The notes under the pieces were generated by a model that was not told the origin of the DNA, searched no databases, and worked only from the letters and a program-made list of their open reading frames with translations. DNA of 64,000 nt from Mesorhizobium sp. RMAD-H1 (GTDB lineage Bacteria > Pseudomonadota > Alphaproteobacteria > Rhizobiales > Rhizobiaceae). The translations under genes and the position numbers were made by a program. Position 1 is the first letter of the stretch; each line of letters starts with the position of its first letter. This document shows positions 17,675 to 25,261 of the stretch, one piece after another. Where the stretch lies: the NCBI RefSeq assembly GCF_014191375.1, contig NZ_JACHWN010000007.1, positions 248,001-312,000 on the forward strand, given 5' to 3'.

Positions 17675-18139
17675 ATGCTCACCAGAAAAGGCAAATACGG
17701 CCTCAAGGCACTTGTTCACCTCTCGGAAATCCCGGTGGGAAAACTCGCCTTGGTCAATGAGATCGCCGTTGCCAATAATATTCCCAAGAAGTTTCTCGAC
17801 GCCATTCTGGGTGAGTTGCGCAATGCCGGCTTCGTCCAGAGCCGGAAAGGACGGGAGGGCGGATACCGGCTGGCCCGCCCGGCCAGCGAGATCAAGATCG
17901 GCCACGTCATTCGCGTCCTTGATGGTCCGCTTGCGCCTATCCCGTGTGCCAGCCGCACCCGGTATGAACCTTGTGACGATTGCGACGAGGCCACATGCCA
18001 CGTCCGTTATATGATGCTGGAAGTGCGTCAGGCCATGGCCGATGTACTGGACAACCGGAGTCTCGCGGAAATGCGAGATATGTTCGGTCGCGAAGAGATC
18101 GACATCGATGCTGCTGCGGACCTGAAATACAACATCTGA
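17675..18139 (+). CDS. Rrf2 family transcriptional regulator with four-cysteine loop
   Basis: A 154-residue Rrf2-type winged-helix regulator. The DNA-binding domain starts M-L-T-R-K-G-K-Y-G-L-K-A-L and contains the recognition region I-P-K-K-F-L-D-A-I-L and the wing R-K-G-R-E-G-G-Y. Cys91, Cys100, Cys103 and Cys108 (C-x8-C-x2-C-x4-C) sit where IscR and NsrR bind an Fe-S cluster, though the spacing differs from IscR. Known Rrf2 members sense Fe-S status, nitric oxide or cysteine supply (CymR), so a sulfur- or redox-status sensor fits the locus. No good ribosome-binding site is seen. A shared 16-bp element occurs at three promoters around it. Confidence 0.9.
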   Translation: MLTRKGKYGLKALVHLSEIPVGKLALVNEIAVANNIPKKFLDAILGELRNAGFVQSRKGREGGYRLARPASEIKIGHVIRVLDGPLAPIPCASRTRYEPCDDCDEATCHVRYMMLEVRQAMADVLDNRSLAEMRDMFGREEIDIDAAADLKYNI

Positions 18140-18173
18140 GGCTGCCCGATGGCGGCGGCCAGAGGGCCCTGCC

Positions 18174-19550
18174 ATGAGCGACGAGCACAATTCCCGGCGA
18201 TTGTCGATTATCATTATTGGCGGGGGGGCGAGCGGCGTCGTCCTTGCGGCGCACCTGCTGCGGCAGTCGAAGACAGATCTCCGTGTCACGCTGATCGAGA
18301 AGCGTCCCACCTTTGGTCAGGGAGTGGCGTACTCCACCCCTTTTTCGGATCACGTCCTCAACGTCACCGCACTCGGGATGAGTGCTTTTGCCGACGATCC
18401 CGAGCACTTCTGGCGCTGGCTTCTGAAGCGCGGCTTGGCACAGCCGGACAAGCCGCAGACCTATGTGCCCCGGTACGTCTATGGCGATTATCTCGCCGAC
18501 ATTCTGGATGACCTCCACCGCAGCCACGCGACAACGGGCCGGCTGCATCTGGTAAGGGAATTTTGCACCGCAATTGTACCAACGCCTTCGGGCGTCGAGG
18601 TCCAGCTTTCCAATGGCTCCAGCTTCATCGGGCATGTGGCGGTTCTTGCTGTCGGACATGAGGAGGAGCCCACGCGGGGAAACAGTGTCAAGCCGGGCTC
18701 GGCGGCCGATACGCCGCTCGATCCGGACGATCATGTCCTGGTCCTCGGTACGGGGCTGTCGATGGTCGATACCTGGCTTTTGCTCGAGCGCCGCGGTCAT
18801 CGCGGCAGGATCACCGCGCTGTCGCGACGTGGGTTGCTTCCATTGGCCCACCATAACAGCAAGCCGATCCGTCTCGATTCGGCCGACATTCCGCTGGGAA
18901 CGGAGTTGTCGTATTTCGTGAGATGGTTTCGCGATCTGGTGCGCGACACGGAACGAGCCGGCGGTGACTGGCGCGACGTGGTCGATGGCCTTCGCCCCTT
19001 CAACCGCCAGATATGGCAAAGTTGGCCGGCCAGCGCAAAACGCCGCTTCATCGAGCACACCCGCGCATGGTGGGATATTCATCGCCATCGCATGCCGCCC
19101 GAAATCCACGCAAGGATTTCGCAGGCCGTGGTGTCCGGTCGCCTCGAACCGAAAGCCGGAAAACTGCTCGGCACGCAACCCGCAGGCGACCGCGTCCTGG
19201 CGACCATCAGACCCCGTCATCAGATGAGCACCGAGACGATCGAGGTCGCCCGCATCTATGATTGCACAGGGATAAGCGCCGATCGCTCGAACAGCTCCAA
19301 TCCGCTCGTCCGCTCATTGGTAAATCGCGGGATCGCGAAACCGGATCCGTTGCGCATAGGCCTGGACGTGACGTCCGATTGTGCGGTCATCGACAACAGC
19401 GGCATTGCCTCGGGGCGCCTGTTTGCCGTCGGTCCGCTGACGCGCGGCACCTTCTTTGAGATCGAGGCGATACCTGACATAAGGGTTCAGTGCGCCACTC
19501 TCGCGGAACTGCTGACGCACCGGGAATTGTCGATGAGGCGCAGCCTGTAG
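18174..19550 (+). CDS. FAD-NAD(P)-binding protein
   Basis: A 458-residue flavoprotein. The N-terminal dinucleotide fold is I-I-I-I-G-G-G-A-S-G-V-V-L-A, followed by the G-Q-G-V-A-Y-S-T-P-F-S-D-H-V-L-N-V block typical of the NAD_binding_9 (FAD-NAD(P)-binding) family. A second nucleotide motif, V-L-G-T-G-L-S-M-V-D, is in the middle, and A-V-G-P-L-T-R-G-T-F-F closes the FAD site near the C-terminus. Members are related to flavin-containing monooxygenases and lysine/ornithine N-oxygenases. It lies 34 bases after the Rrf2 gene with AGAGGG before its start, so it is probably co-transcribed. Oxidative sulfur metabolism is inferred from the neighbourhood only. Confidence 0.8.
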   Translation: MSDEHNSRRLSIIIIGGGASGVVLAAHLLRQSKTDLRVTLIEKRPTFGQGVAYSTPFSDHVLNVTALGMSAFADDPEHFWRWLLKRGLAQPDKPQTYVPRYVYGDYLADILDDLHRSHATTGRLHLVREFCTAIVPTPSGVEVQLSNGSSFIGHVAVLAVGHEEEPTRGNSVKPGSAADTPLDPDDHVLVLGTGLSMVDTWLLLERRGHRGRITALSRRGLLPLAHHNSKPIRLDSADIPLGTELSYFVRWFRDLVRDTERAGGDWRDVVDGLRPFNRQIWQSWPASAKRRFIEHTRAWWDIHRHRMPPEIHARISQAVVSGRLEPKAGKLLGTQPAGDRVLATIRPRHQMSTETIEVARIYDCTGISADRSNSSNPLVRSLVNRGIAKPDPLRIGLDVTSDCAVIDNSGIASGRLFAVGPLTRGTFFEIEAIPDIRVQCATLAELLTHRELSMRRSL

Positions 19551-19566
19551 GCGGCACATTCAACCG

Positions 19567-20598
19567 CTATGTACGCCAGGCCTTCTGTCGAAGGCCCCGC
19601 CAGCCGGCAATGCCGGCCCGCCTGGCCGGCACCCCTGCATCGATTGCGCCTGCATGGTCGCCTGCTCGCGCACGGGCAGCTGAGCGGCGGACCATAGGAA
19701 CCAGTCGATGGGTGAAAAGCGCCAGGCTCTTGGCGGCATGCAGTCCGTGAACGACGAACTCCGCTATGCCGAGCGCATGGTAGTCGAGCAGCGCGCGAGC
19801 GATCTCTTCAGGCGTGCCGATGAGCCGCATGGCTTCCGGGCGCCCCCTATCGGGCAGAGCCGGTTTCCGTTCCGCCCTTCGCCAGGCCTCGTCGCGCGTC
19901 TCGCCGAGAACCACCATGACCGGAAAGGAGAAACCGATCTTGTCTGCACGGCCGAAATTGGCCGCCGCCTCGCGAACCCGCATCATCATCGAACGCGTCT
20001 CCGATATGGTGCCGGGCGGAAGAGTGAAAATGTCGGCGTGCTTGGAGGCCAGCTTGACCGCAAGCCCCGAACGTCCGCCCATATGCAAGGGAATGAGCGG
20101 GCTTTGCCGCGGCTTCACCCCGCAGAAGCCGTTCCTGATGCTGTAATAAGGCCCCTCGTGATCGAACGGCTTCTCGTTGAGCCAAAGCCGTTTCAAAAGG
20201 ACCAGATATTCATCGGCCCTGGCGATGCTCTTCTGGTGATCGAGCCACTCCCAATTCGCTGAGGGACCGGGCTCGCCGCCTGGAAAGATCCGGATAGCCA
20301 TCCGGCCATTGCCAAGCTGGTCGAGGGATGCAAGCTGGCGAGCGGCGATCACCGGCTCGAGCGGCCCGACGCAATGTGACACCAGCACGCCGGGGCCCGA
20401 CCTGCTGGCCAGGGCAAAGGCGGCACGGCTGTGATTGTCCGGCAGGTCAGGAGGACCGTCGATCGCTATCCGGTCCAGGCCTGGCCACTCCCCACCCTTC
20501 TGGCCATAAGCCGCAGAGGTCTGTTTGGCGAAACTGCGCGATTTCCCATCGTAGAACGTTGTCCAACACTCGGGGCCACCGGTGAACGTGATTGGCAT
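19567..20598 (-). CDS. LLM-class flavin-dependent monooxygenase (SsuD-like)
   Basis: A 343-residue luciferase-like enzyme of the alkanesulfonate-monooxygenase type. Visible features are G-P-G-V-L-V-S-H-C-V-G, L-A-S-L-D-Q-L-G-N-G-R-M-A-I-R-I, and Y-L-V-L-L-K-R-L-W with G-P-Y-Y-S-I. Together with the FMN reductase it would desulfonate alkanesulfonates (FMNH2 + O2, releasing sulfite). The ATG at 20598 was chosen because GGAGGAG lies 7 bases upstream; an in-frame ATG at 20613 overlaps that site. The C-terminal ~45 residues are Arg/Ala-rich and unlike SsuD. It is convergent with the FAD-NAD(P)-binding gene, with 16 bases between stops. A promoter and Rrf2-box candidate are about 300-350 bases upstream. 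Confidence 0.85.
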   Translation of the reverse strand: MPITFTGGPECWTTFYDGKSRSFAKQTSAAYGQKGGEWPGLDRIAIDGPPDLPDNHSRAAFALASRSGPGVLVSHCVGPLEPVIAARQLASLDQLGNGRMAIRIFPGGEPGPSANWEWLDHQKSIARADEYLVLLKRLWLNEKPFDHEGPYYSIRNGFCGVKPRQSPLIPLHMGGRSGLAVKLASKHADIFTLPPGTISETRSMMMRVREAAANFGRADKIGFSFPVMVVLGETRDEAWRRAERKPALPDRGRPEAMRLIGTPEEIARALLDYHALGIAEFVVHGLHAAKSLALFTHRLVPMVRRSAARARAGDHAGAIDAGVPARRAGIAGWRGLRQKAWRT

Positions 20599-20904
20599 GA
20601 TGAACTCCTCCATTCCTCAGGCGTTCATATTCTTCGCCGACGCAGTTCAACTGGCCGGCTCACCAAGGAAGATGTGACCAGGAAAGTTTCAGATAGCCCT
20701 CGTTGCATTCGGAATGCGGATCGCTATCCCGCATCCGCGGGCTGATGACCACGGCTCCATCGGAGATCGAAAATGCCCGGGCATGTCTCGACCAGAGCCG
20801 TTTCAGCAGAACGGGGATCTTCACGCACCTAAACACGCCATTATCGCCTCCTCCGTTGATCCAGGTATGGGTCAGGCGTTCAGCCGTATTCATGGACCTT
20901 GGGA
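20599..20904. other. Long untranslated leader of the LLM gene
   Basis: About 300 bases between the proposed promoter and the LLM start. A 77-codon minus-strand frame (20893 to 20660) could encode a leader peptide but has only a weak AAGG site and no recognisable sequence. A regulatory leader is possible given the length. No known riboswitch consensus was recognised. Confidence 0.3.
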
Positions 20905-20932
20905 AGTATGGCACATGAGAAAGTGATGTCAA
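20905..20932 (-). promoter_or_regulatory. Candidate sigma-70-type promoter of the LLM gene
   Basis: On the minus strand, TTGACA (20932-20927) is separated by 16 bases from CATACT (20910-20905). The -35 hexamer is a perfect match and the -10 matches at four of six positions. The Rrf2-box candidate begins 7 bases upstream of the -35 element. Confidence 0.5.
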
Positions 20933-20938
20933 TAAAGT

Positions 20939-20954
20939 CTATAAAATAACTAGA
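20939..20954 (+). promoter_or_regulatory. Rrf2-box candidate, copy 3
   Basis: CTATAAAATAACTAGA; with flanks it forms the perfect inverted repeat GTCTA-N9-TAGAC (20937-20955). This is the most symmetrical of the three copies. It lies immediately upstream of the TTGACA element of the LLM-gene promoter, a position more typical of activation than of simple promoter occlusion. Confidence 0.65.
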
Positions 20955-21056
20955 CATTAGGTCAGGTTCAGTGCCAGCCCGGCAAACGCCTTTGAGCAGG
21001 GCTTGATTGAACTCATCCGGCCCCTCTGCCGGCCCGCACCGCCTGCAGCTAAACGG

Positions 21057-21935
21057 CTAGCCCTTCCAAGGCCTTCCAGTTTGGCCAGCCACCGCCGAGC
21101 GGAATAACTTGGGCGTGGTCCCGGTGCGATGCTTGAAAAGATCGTAGAAACGGCTGCTGGAGCCAAAGCCGCAATCATAAGCGATCTGGAGAATGGGATC
21201 GCCGGTGTCGGCCAGGCGCTGCATCGCCCGCGCGAGGCGATAGCGGGTCAGATATTCGTTGACCGAGATGCCAAGCACCTCGCGGAAGATCTTATTGGCG
21301 GTGCTGGGATGGATATTGGCGCGTTCCGCCAAATCCGCCAGCGTCAGCGGCTCGGCATAATGCGCGTTGATGAGTTCCGTCAGCATCTCGGCGCGCCGCA
21401 CCGATGCATGGCCGACCGGCTGGCGTTCCACAGCCGCATCGGGCGCATCGAGCGTATCGAGAATGAGGCGGCGGACGCGCAGCCTGACCTCATCGGCGAT
21501 GAGGCGTCGGCGGGCGGCATTTCCCTTTCCCCATTCTTCCACCCATTGCGCAAGCAGCACCGCATCCGCAAGGCTAGGCCGGGGATCGGCCAGGAACCGG
21601 CCTTGCATGATCGCCTGCCTGATATCGCGGTCGATCGCCAGCCCGAGAAAATCGGCGAGCGGCAGATAGATGCAGATGAGCGGCGCGCCGGGCGCGACAT
21701 CGACGGTCCGGTGCGGGATCGCCGCCCAGAAGAGAACGAGCCTGCCCGCCTCGACCTGCTCCTGCCGCCCGTTGAAGAGATAGCGCATCGGGCCCTCCAG
21801 AAGGAGGTTGATCTCGACATGGTCATGCCAGTGTGCCGCGCTCATCGCATCAGCGATATGGCGTTCGATCAGAAAACCATCGTCGGGAATATCGAAGGGC
21901 TTATCCGGCGTGGCACTGCGCTCTTTCCCCATCAT
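21057..21935 (-). CDS. AraC family regulator of the alpha-galactoside/galactosamine operon
   Basis: A 292-residue AraC-type activator. The N-terminal cupin sensor domain contains H-W-H-D-H-V-E-I-N-L-L-L-E-G. The C-terminal domain carries two HTH motifs (L-T-L-A-D-L-A-E-R-A-N-I-H and I-L-Q-I-A-Y-D-C-G-F-G-S-S-S-R-F). This arrangement resembles sugar-responsive MelR/RhaS-type regulators. It is divergent from the GH4 alpha-galactosidase with a 113-base spacer that contains two direct repeats 21 bp apart, so activation of the downstream operon is likely. Two adjacent ATGs (21935 and 21932) are both possible starts. Confidence 0.88.
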   Translation of the reverse strand: MMGKERSATPDKPFDIPDDGFLIERHIADAMSAAHWHDHVEINLLLEGPMRYLFNGRQEQVEAGRLVLFWAAIPHRTVDVAPGAPLICIYLPLADFLGLAIDRDIRQAIMQGRFLADPRPSLADAVLLAQWVEEWGKGNAARRRLIADEVRLRVRRLILDTLDAPDAAVERQPVGHASVRRAEMLTELINAHYAEPLTLADLAERANIHPSTANKIFREVLGISVNEYLTRYRLARAMQRLADTGDPILQIAYDCGFGSSSRFYDLFKHRTGTTPKLFRSAVAGQTGRPWKG

Positions 21936-21959
21936 ACCCTCCGGTCAATTGGCGCGGAT

Positions 21960-21990
21960 TCAGGAATAAGTGCTTCCTTATCAGGAAGAA
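21960..21990 (+). promoter_or_regulatory. Direct repeats, candidate AraC-type activator sites
   Basis: TCAGGAATAA (21960-21969) and TCAGGAAGAA (21981-21990) repeat with a 21-bp period, two helical turns, as for tandem AraC-family half-sites. The first also forms AGGAA-N7-TTCCT with downstream sequence. They are 58 bases or more upstream of the GH4 start and in the shared region with the divergent regulator. Confidence 0.5.
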
Positions 21991-22048
21991 TCTCCGGTTT
22001 GGAAGGCGTATTCGGTACCATGAGAAATTTCCATTCCCGGAGTTCGAA

Positions 22049-23365
22049 ATGACCAAGATTTGCCTCGTCGGCGCCGGCAGCACCGTTTTCGCGCAGAACA
22101 TTCTGGGCGATGTCCTCTCCAATCCCGCCGTTTCGGATTATGTCATTAGCCTCTTCGACATCGATCCGGAACGTCTCAAAACCTCTGAAATCGTCGCGCG
22201 GCGCATTTGCGAGGCGCTGAACCTCTGCAATGTCCGCGTCGAAGCGACGCTCGACCGACGCGAGGCGCTGAAGGGCTCCGACTTCGTTATCCTGATGATG
22301 CAGGTCGGCGGCTACAAGCCCGCCACCGTCACCGATTTCGAGGTGCCCAAGCGCTACGGCCTCCGGCAGACCATTGCCGATACGCTCGGCATCGGCGGCA
22401 TCTTCCGCGGGCTCAGGACCATTCCTGTGCTGGAGGAAATCTGCCGCGACATGGAGGATGTGTGCCCCAACGCCCTCCTCATGCAATATGTGAACCCGAT
22501 GGCGATCAATTGCTGGGCAATCAAGGAAATCGCGCCTTCGATCCGCACCGTCGGCCTCTGCCACAGCGTCCAGCACACCGCCGGCCATCTCGCGGAATGC
22601 CTTGGTGAGAACATCGCCGATATCAATTATGTTTCAGCCGGCATCAACCACGTCGCCTTCTTCCTGAAATATGAAAAACAGCTTGCCGATGGCTCGCGCG
22701 AGGACCTTTACCCGCGTCTCAAGGCGCTGGCTGCCGAAGGGCGCGTGCCCGAGGGTGACCGGGTGCGCTTCGATGTGCTGAAACGGCTCGGCTATTTCGT
22801 CACGGAATCGAGCGAGCATTTCTCGGAATATACGTCCTGGTACATCAAGGATGGCCGGAACGACCTGATCGACAGCCTCAACATCCCGCTCGACGAATAT
22901 ATCCGCCGCTGCAAGGTGCAGATCGCCGAATGGCACGCGTTGCGCCGGGATCTGGAGGGGGATAAGCCGATCGAGGTCTGCCGCAGCAATGAATATGCCG
23001 CCGGCATCATCCATGCCGCTGTCACGGGCGAGCCCGCGCTCGTCTATGGCAATGTGCCGAACAACGGCCTCATCGACAATTTGCCCGACCCTTGCGTGGT
23101 GGAAGTGCCCTGCCATGTGGATCGCAACGGCATCCAGCCCATCCGCATCGGTCGCATCCCGTCCCAGCTTGCCGCCGTGATGAGCTTGAGCATTTCCGTG
23201 CAGCAACTCACCGTCGAGGCGGCGCTGACGAAAAAACGCGACCGGATCTATCAGGCCGCACTGCTCGATCCCCACACATCGGCGGAGCTGTCGCCCGACC
23301 AGATCTGGAAGCTCGTGGATGAGCTGATCGAAGCGCATGGCGATCTGTTGCTGCAGTATCATTGA
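22049..23365 (+). CDS. GH4 alpha-galactosidase (MelA-like)
   Basis: A 438-residue NAD+- and divalent-metal-dependent glycosidase of family GH4. The Rossmann start is I-C-L-V-G-A-G-S-T-V-F (residues 4-14). N149-P-M and the motif C171-H-S-V lie in the active site, with His201 in G-I-N-H-V-A-F. The C-H-S-V variant of this motif is the one associated with alpha-galactosidases in GH4; Cys171 and His201 are the expected metal ligands. There is no signal peptide, so it acts in the cytoplasm on imported galactosides. The ATG at 22049 is preceded by GGAG and begins the fold; the open frame extends further upstream but is unsupported. With the galactosamine genes downstream, an alpha-galactosaminide is a possible substrate. 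Confidence 0.9.
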   Translation: MTKICLVGAGSTVFAQNILGDVLSNPAVSDYVISLFDIDPERLKTSEIVARRICEALNLCNVRVEATLDRREALKGSDFVILMMQVGGYKPATVTDFEVPKRYGLRQTIADTLGIGGIFRGLRTIPVLEEICRDMEDVCPNALLMQYVNPMAINCWAIKEIAPSIRTVGLCHSVQHTAGHLAECLGENIADINYVSAGINHVAFFLKYEKQLADGSREDLYPRLKALAAEGRVPEGDRVRFDVLKRLGYFVTESSEHFSEYTSWYIKDGRNDLIDSLNIPLDEYIRRCKVQIAEWHALRRDLEGDKPIEVCRSNEYAAGIIHAAVTGEPALVYGNVPNNGLIDNLPDPCVVEVPCHVDRNGIQPIRIGRIPSQLAAVMSLSISVQQLTVEAALTKKRDRIYQAALLDPHTSAELSPDQIWKLVDELIEAHGDLLLQYH

Positions 23366-23384
23366 CCGATAGCCGCTCAAACAG

Positions 23385-23408
23385 ATCATAAAAAATCAGA
23401 TTTATGAT
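23385..23408. promoter_or_regulatory. Inverted repeat, candidate DeoR-type operator
   Basis: A perfect inverted repeat ATCATAAA-N8-TTTATGAT sits between the GH4 gene and the DeoR-type regulator, 19 bases after the GH4 stop. The surrounding AT-rich stretch is unlike the coding DNA. It could be the operator through which the DeoR protein controls its own promoter, or a weak hairpin at the end of the GH4 message. Confidence 0.55.
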
Positions 23409-23470
23409 TGACTCTGATCTTATTGAATGGAATCGTGATTGAAACAAAGGCATTCGCTCAGCGGGGAGAG

Positions 23471-24265
23471 ATGAGGGTGACGCAAGCCGGGGGAGTCAAG
23501 GCGGAACGCCTCGATGCCATTCGCAGCCATCTTTATGCGAACGGCTTTTCGACCATCCAGGCGCTGGCCGATGCGCTCGGCGCCTCGCTCGCCACGGTGC
23601 GGCGCGACCTGCAGATTCTCGAACAGCAGGGAGCGATTGACCGGGTGCATGGCGGGGCGCGGATCGCCGAGGGGTCGTCGGTGGAACTGGCCTTCCAGGA
23701 GCGGGAGAAGCGCCATCTTTCCGCCAAACGGGCAATTGCGACGGCTGCTTATGAACTGCTTGCCCCGCGCACGGCTATATTCCTCGATGCAGGAACTACG
23801 GTCCTTCAGCTTGCGCGCCTCATCCGCATCAATCCAATGCCGCTGCGCATCTTCACCAACGGGATTACGGTCGCGCAGGAGTTTCTCAACATCCCCAATC
23901 TGGAGGTGGTGCTGCTGGGCGGGCAATTGCGCAGCGAGAACGCCTCCATCGTCGGGCCGCAGGCCGAGGCGATGCTGGAGACGATCTGGTTCGACCAGCT
24001 TTTCCTGGGCGCCAGCGCCATCAGCCCCGATGGCGCGATCTACAGCGTCGACAGCGCGGAAGCGAGCCTTAACCGCTGCATGCTGACCCGCTCGGCGCAC
24101 CGCTTCGTGCTCGCCGACTCCTCGAAATTCGGCACCATGGCGACCTACAAGGTCGCGCCGCTCAACACGGCCCGGGTCATCACCGACGCGGGCCTTTCGC
24201 AGGAATGGCTCAGGCAGTTGAGCGAATTCGGCGTCGAGGTGACCATCGCGGATGCCGGAGCGTAA
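23471..24265 (+). CDS. DeoR family transcriptional repressor (AgaR-like)
   Basis: A 264-residue DeoR-family regulator. The N-terminal HTH is I-Q-A-L-A-D-A-L-G-A-S-L-A-T-V-R-R-D-L, with the family wing R-V-H-G-G-A-R. A DeoR C-terminal sugar-phosphate-binding (isomerase-like) domain contains F-L-D-A-G-T-T-V-L-Q-L-A and F-L-G-A-S-A-I. The ATG at 23471 is preceded by GGGGAGAG; a longer frame from 23408 lacks a site and would overlap the inverted repeat. In proteobacteria AgaR controls N-acetylgalactosamine/galactosamine genes and responds to a phosphorylated intermediate, and the neighbours match. The stop is two bases before the kinase start. Confidence 0.9.
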   Translation: MRVTQAGGVKAERLDAIRSHLYANGFSTIQALADALGASLATVRRDLQILEQQGAIDRVHGGARIAEGSSVELAFQEREKRHLSAKRAIATAAYELLAPRTAIFLDAGTTVLQLARLIRINPMPLRIFTNGITVAQEFLNIPNLEVVLLGGQLRSENASIVGPQAEAMLETIWFDQLFLGASAISPDGAIYSVDSAEASLNRCMLTRSAHRFVLADSSKFGTMATYKVAPLNTARVITDAGLSQEWLRQLSEFGVEVTIADAGA

Positions 24266-24267
24266 GG

Positions 24268-25218
24268 ATGGATAACGATCTGATCCTCGGCATCGACGGC
24301 GGCGGGACCAAGGTTCTCGTCGCGCTGGCGGATAGATCGGGCCGGATTCTGCGCACCGCGCACGGCGGCGGCATCAACCCGATGGATAATCCAAACTGGC
24401 GGCGGGAACTGGACAGCCAGCTTGCCTCGTTCATCGGCGTACCGCGGCTCAAGGCCGTGGTGGCGGCGCTTCCCGCTTATGGCGAAGTGGCTGATCTCTC
24501 CGAGCGCCAGCGGGAGGCGATCGGCGGGGTCTTTGCCGATGTGCCGCAGCTGGTGCTTAACGATGTGGATGCCGCCCATCTCGGGGCATTCGCGGGCGGT
24601 CCGGGCATTCTGATCCTTTCGGGCACCGGCTCCATGGCCTGGGCGCGCGATGCTGAGGGCAATTCCTCGCGCGCCGGCGGCTGGGGCGATGTCATCGGCG
24701 ATGAAGGCAGCAGCTATTGGATCGGACGTGCCACCTTAAGCCTCGTCAGCCAGAGCCTCGACGGACGCGCACCGCCCACAGCTCTGGCCGAAGCCCTGTT
24801 CGAGCATCTTCGTCTCGACCAATCCGATCCTATCAATGCGCTCGCCGGTTGGGTGAGCGGGCTTGCCAGCCAGCGGTCCGGCATCGCCGCGCTGTCCGTC
24901 CTGGTGGATCGTGTCGCGCAAGCCGGCGATGCCGCCGCCATGTGCCTGATAGAACAAGCAGCGGATGAATTGGCCAAGCATTTCACGGCTATTTCCGGCT
25001 CGTGCGATCCCGACGCTCCATGGAGCTATGCTGGGGGCACCTTTGCCAGTCGCCGGTTGCTCGCCGCGCTGGAAAGGCGGACCGGCCGCCCCTCGGTCCC
25101 CCCACGGCTTCCTCCTATCGGCGGCGCACTCCTCGCAGCCGCCCAACTTCTCGGCTGGCCTCTCGACAAGGGCTGGATCGGGCAAATCGCGGCTGCGGCC
25201 AGAACGGCAGCCGCGTAG
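24268..25218 (+). CDS. BadF/BadG-type amino-sugar kinase (N-acetylglucosamine kinase-like)
   Basis: A 316-residue ASKHA-fold kinase. Phosphate-1 loop: L-G-I-D-G-G-G-T-K; phosphate-2: I-L-S-G-T-G-S-M-A-W; adenosine motif: Y-A-G-G-T-F-A-S. G-W-G-D-V-I-G-D-E-G-S matches the GlcNAc-kinase branch of the BadF/BadG/BcrA family. It probably phosphorylates the imported amino sugar at C6, the first cytoplasmic step, giving galactosamine-6-phosphate for the AgaS-like enzyme downstream. The ATG at 24268 follows the regulator stop by two bases. A GalNAc kinase role (AgaK) cannot be separated from GlcN/GalN kinase by sequence alone. Confidence 0.88.
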   Translation: MDNDLILGIDGGGTKVLVALADRSGRILRTAHGGGINPMDNPNWRRELDSQLASFIGVPRLKAVVAALPAYGEVADLSERQREAIGGVFADVPQLVLNDVDAAHLGAFAGGPGILILSGTGSMAWARDAEGNSSRAGGWGDVIGDEGSSYWIGRATLSLVSQSLDGRAPPTALAEALFEHLRLDQSDPINALAGWVSGLASQRSGIAALSVLVDRVAQAGDAAAMCLIEQAADELAKHFTAISGSCDPDAPWSYAGGTFASRRLLAALERRTGRPSVPPRLPPIGGALLAAAQLLGWPLDKGWIGQIAAAARTAAA

Positions 25219-25261
25219 TCAGAAAGTCAGATGCAACAACGATAATGAAGGATGGGAACAG

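Noticed and set aside
20660-20893. 77-codon minus-strand frame in the SsuD-like gene leader
   Set aside because: Only a weak start signal and no recognisable sequence; kept as a note within the leader region rather than called a gene.
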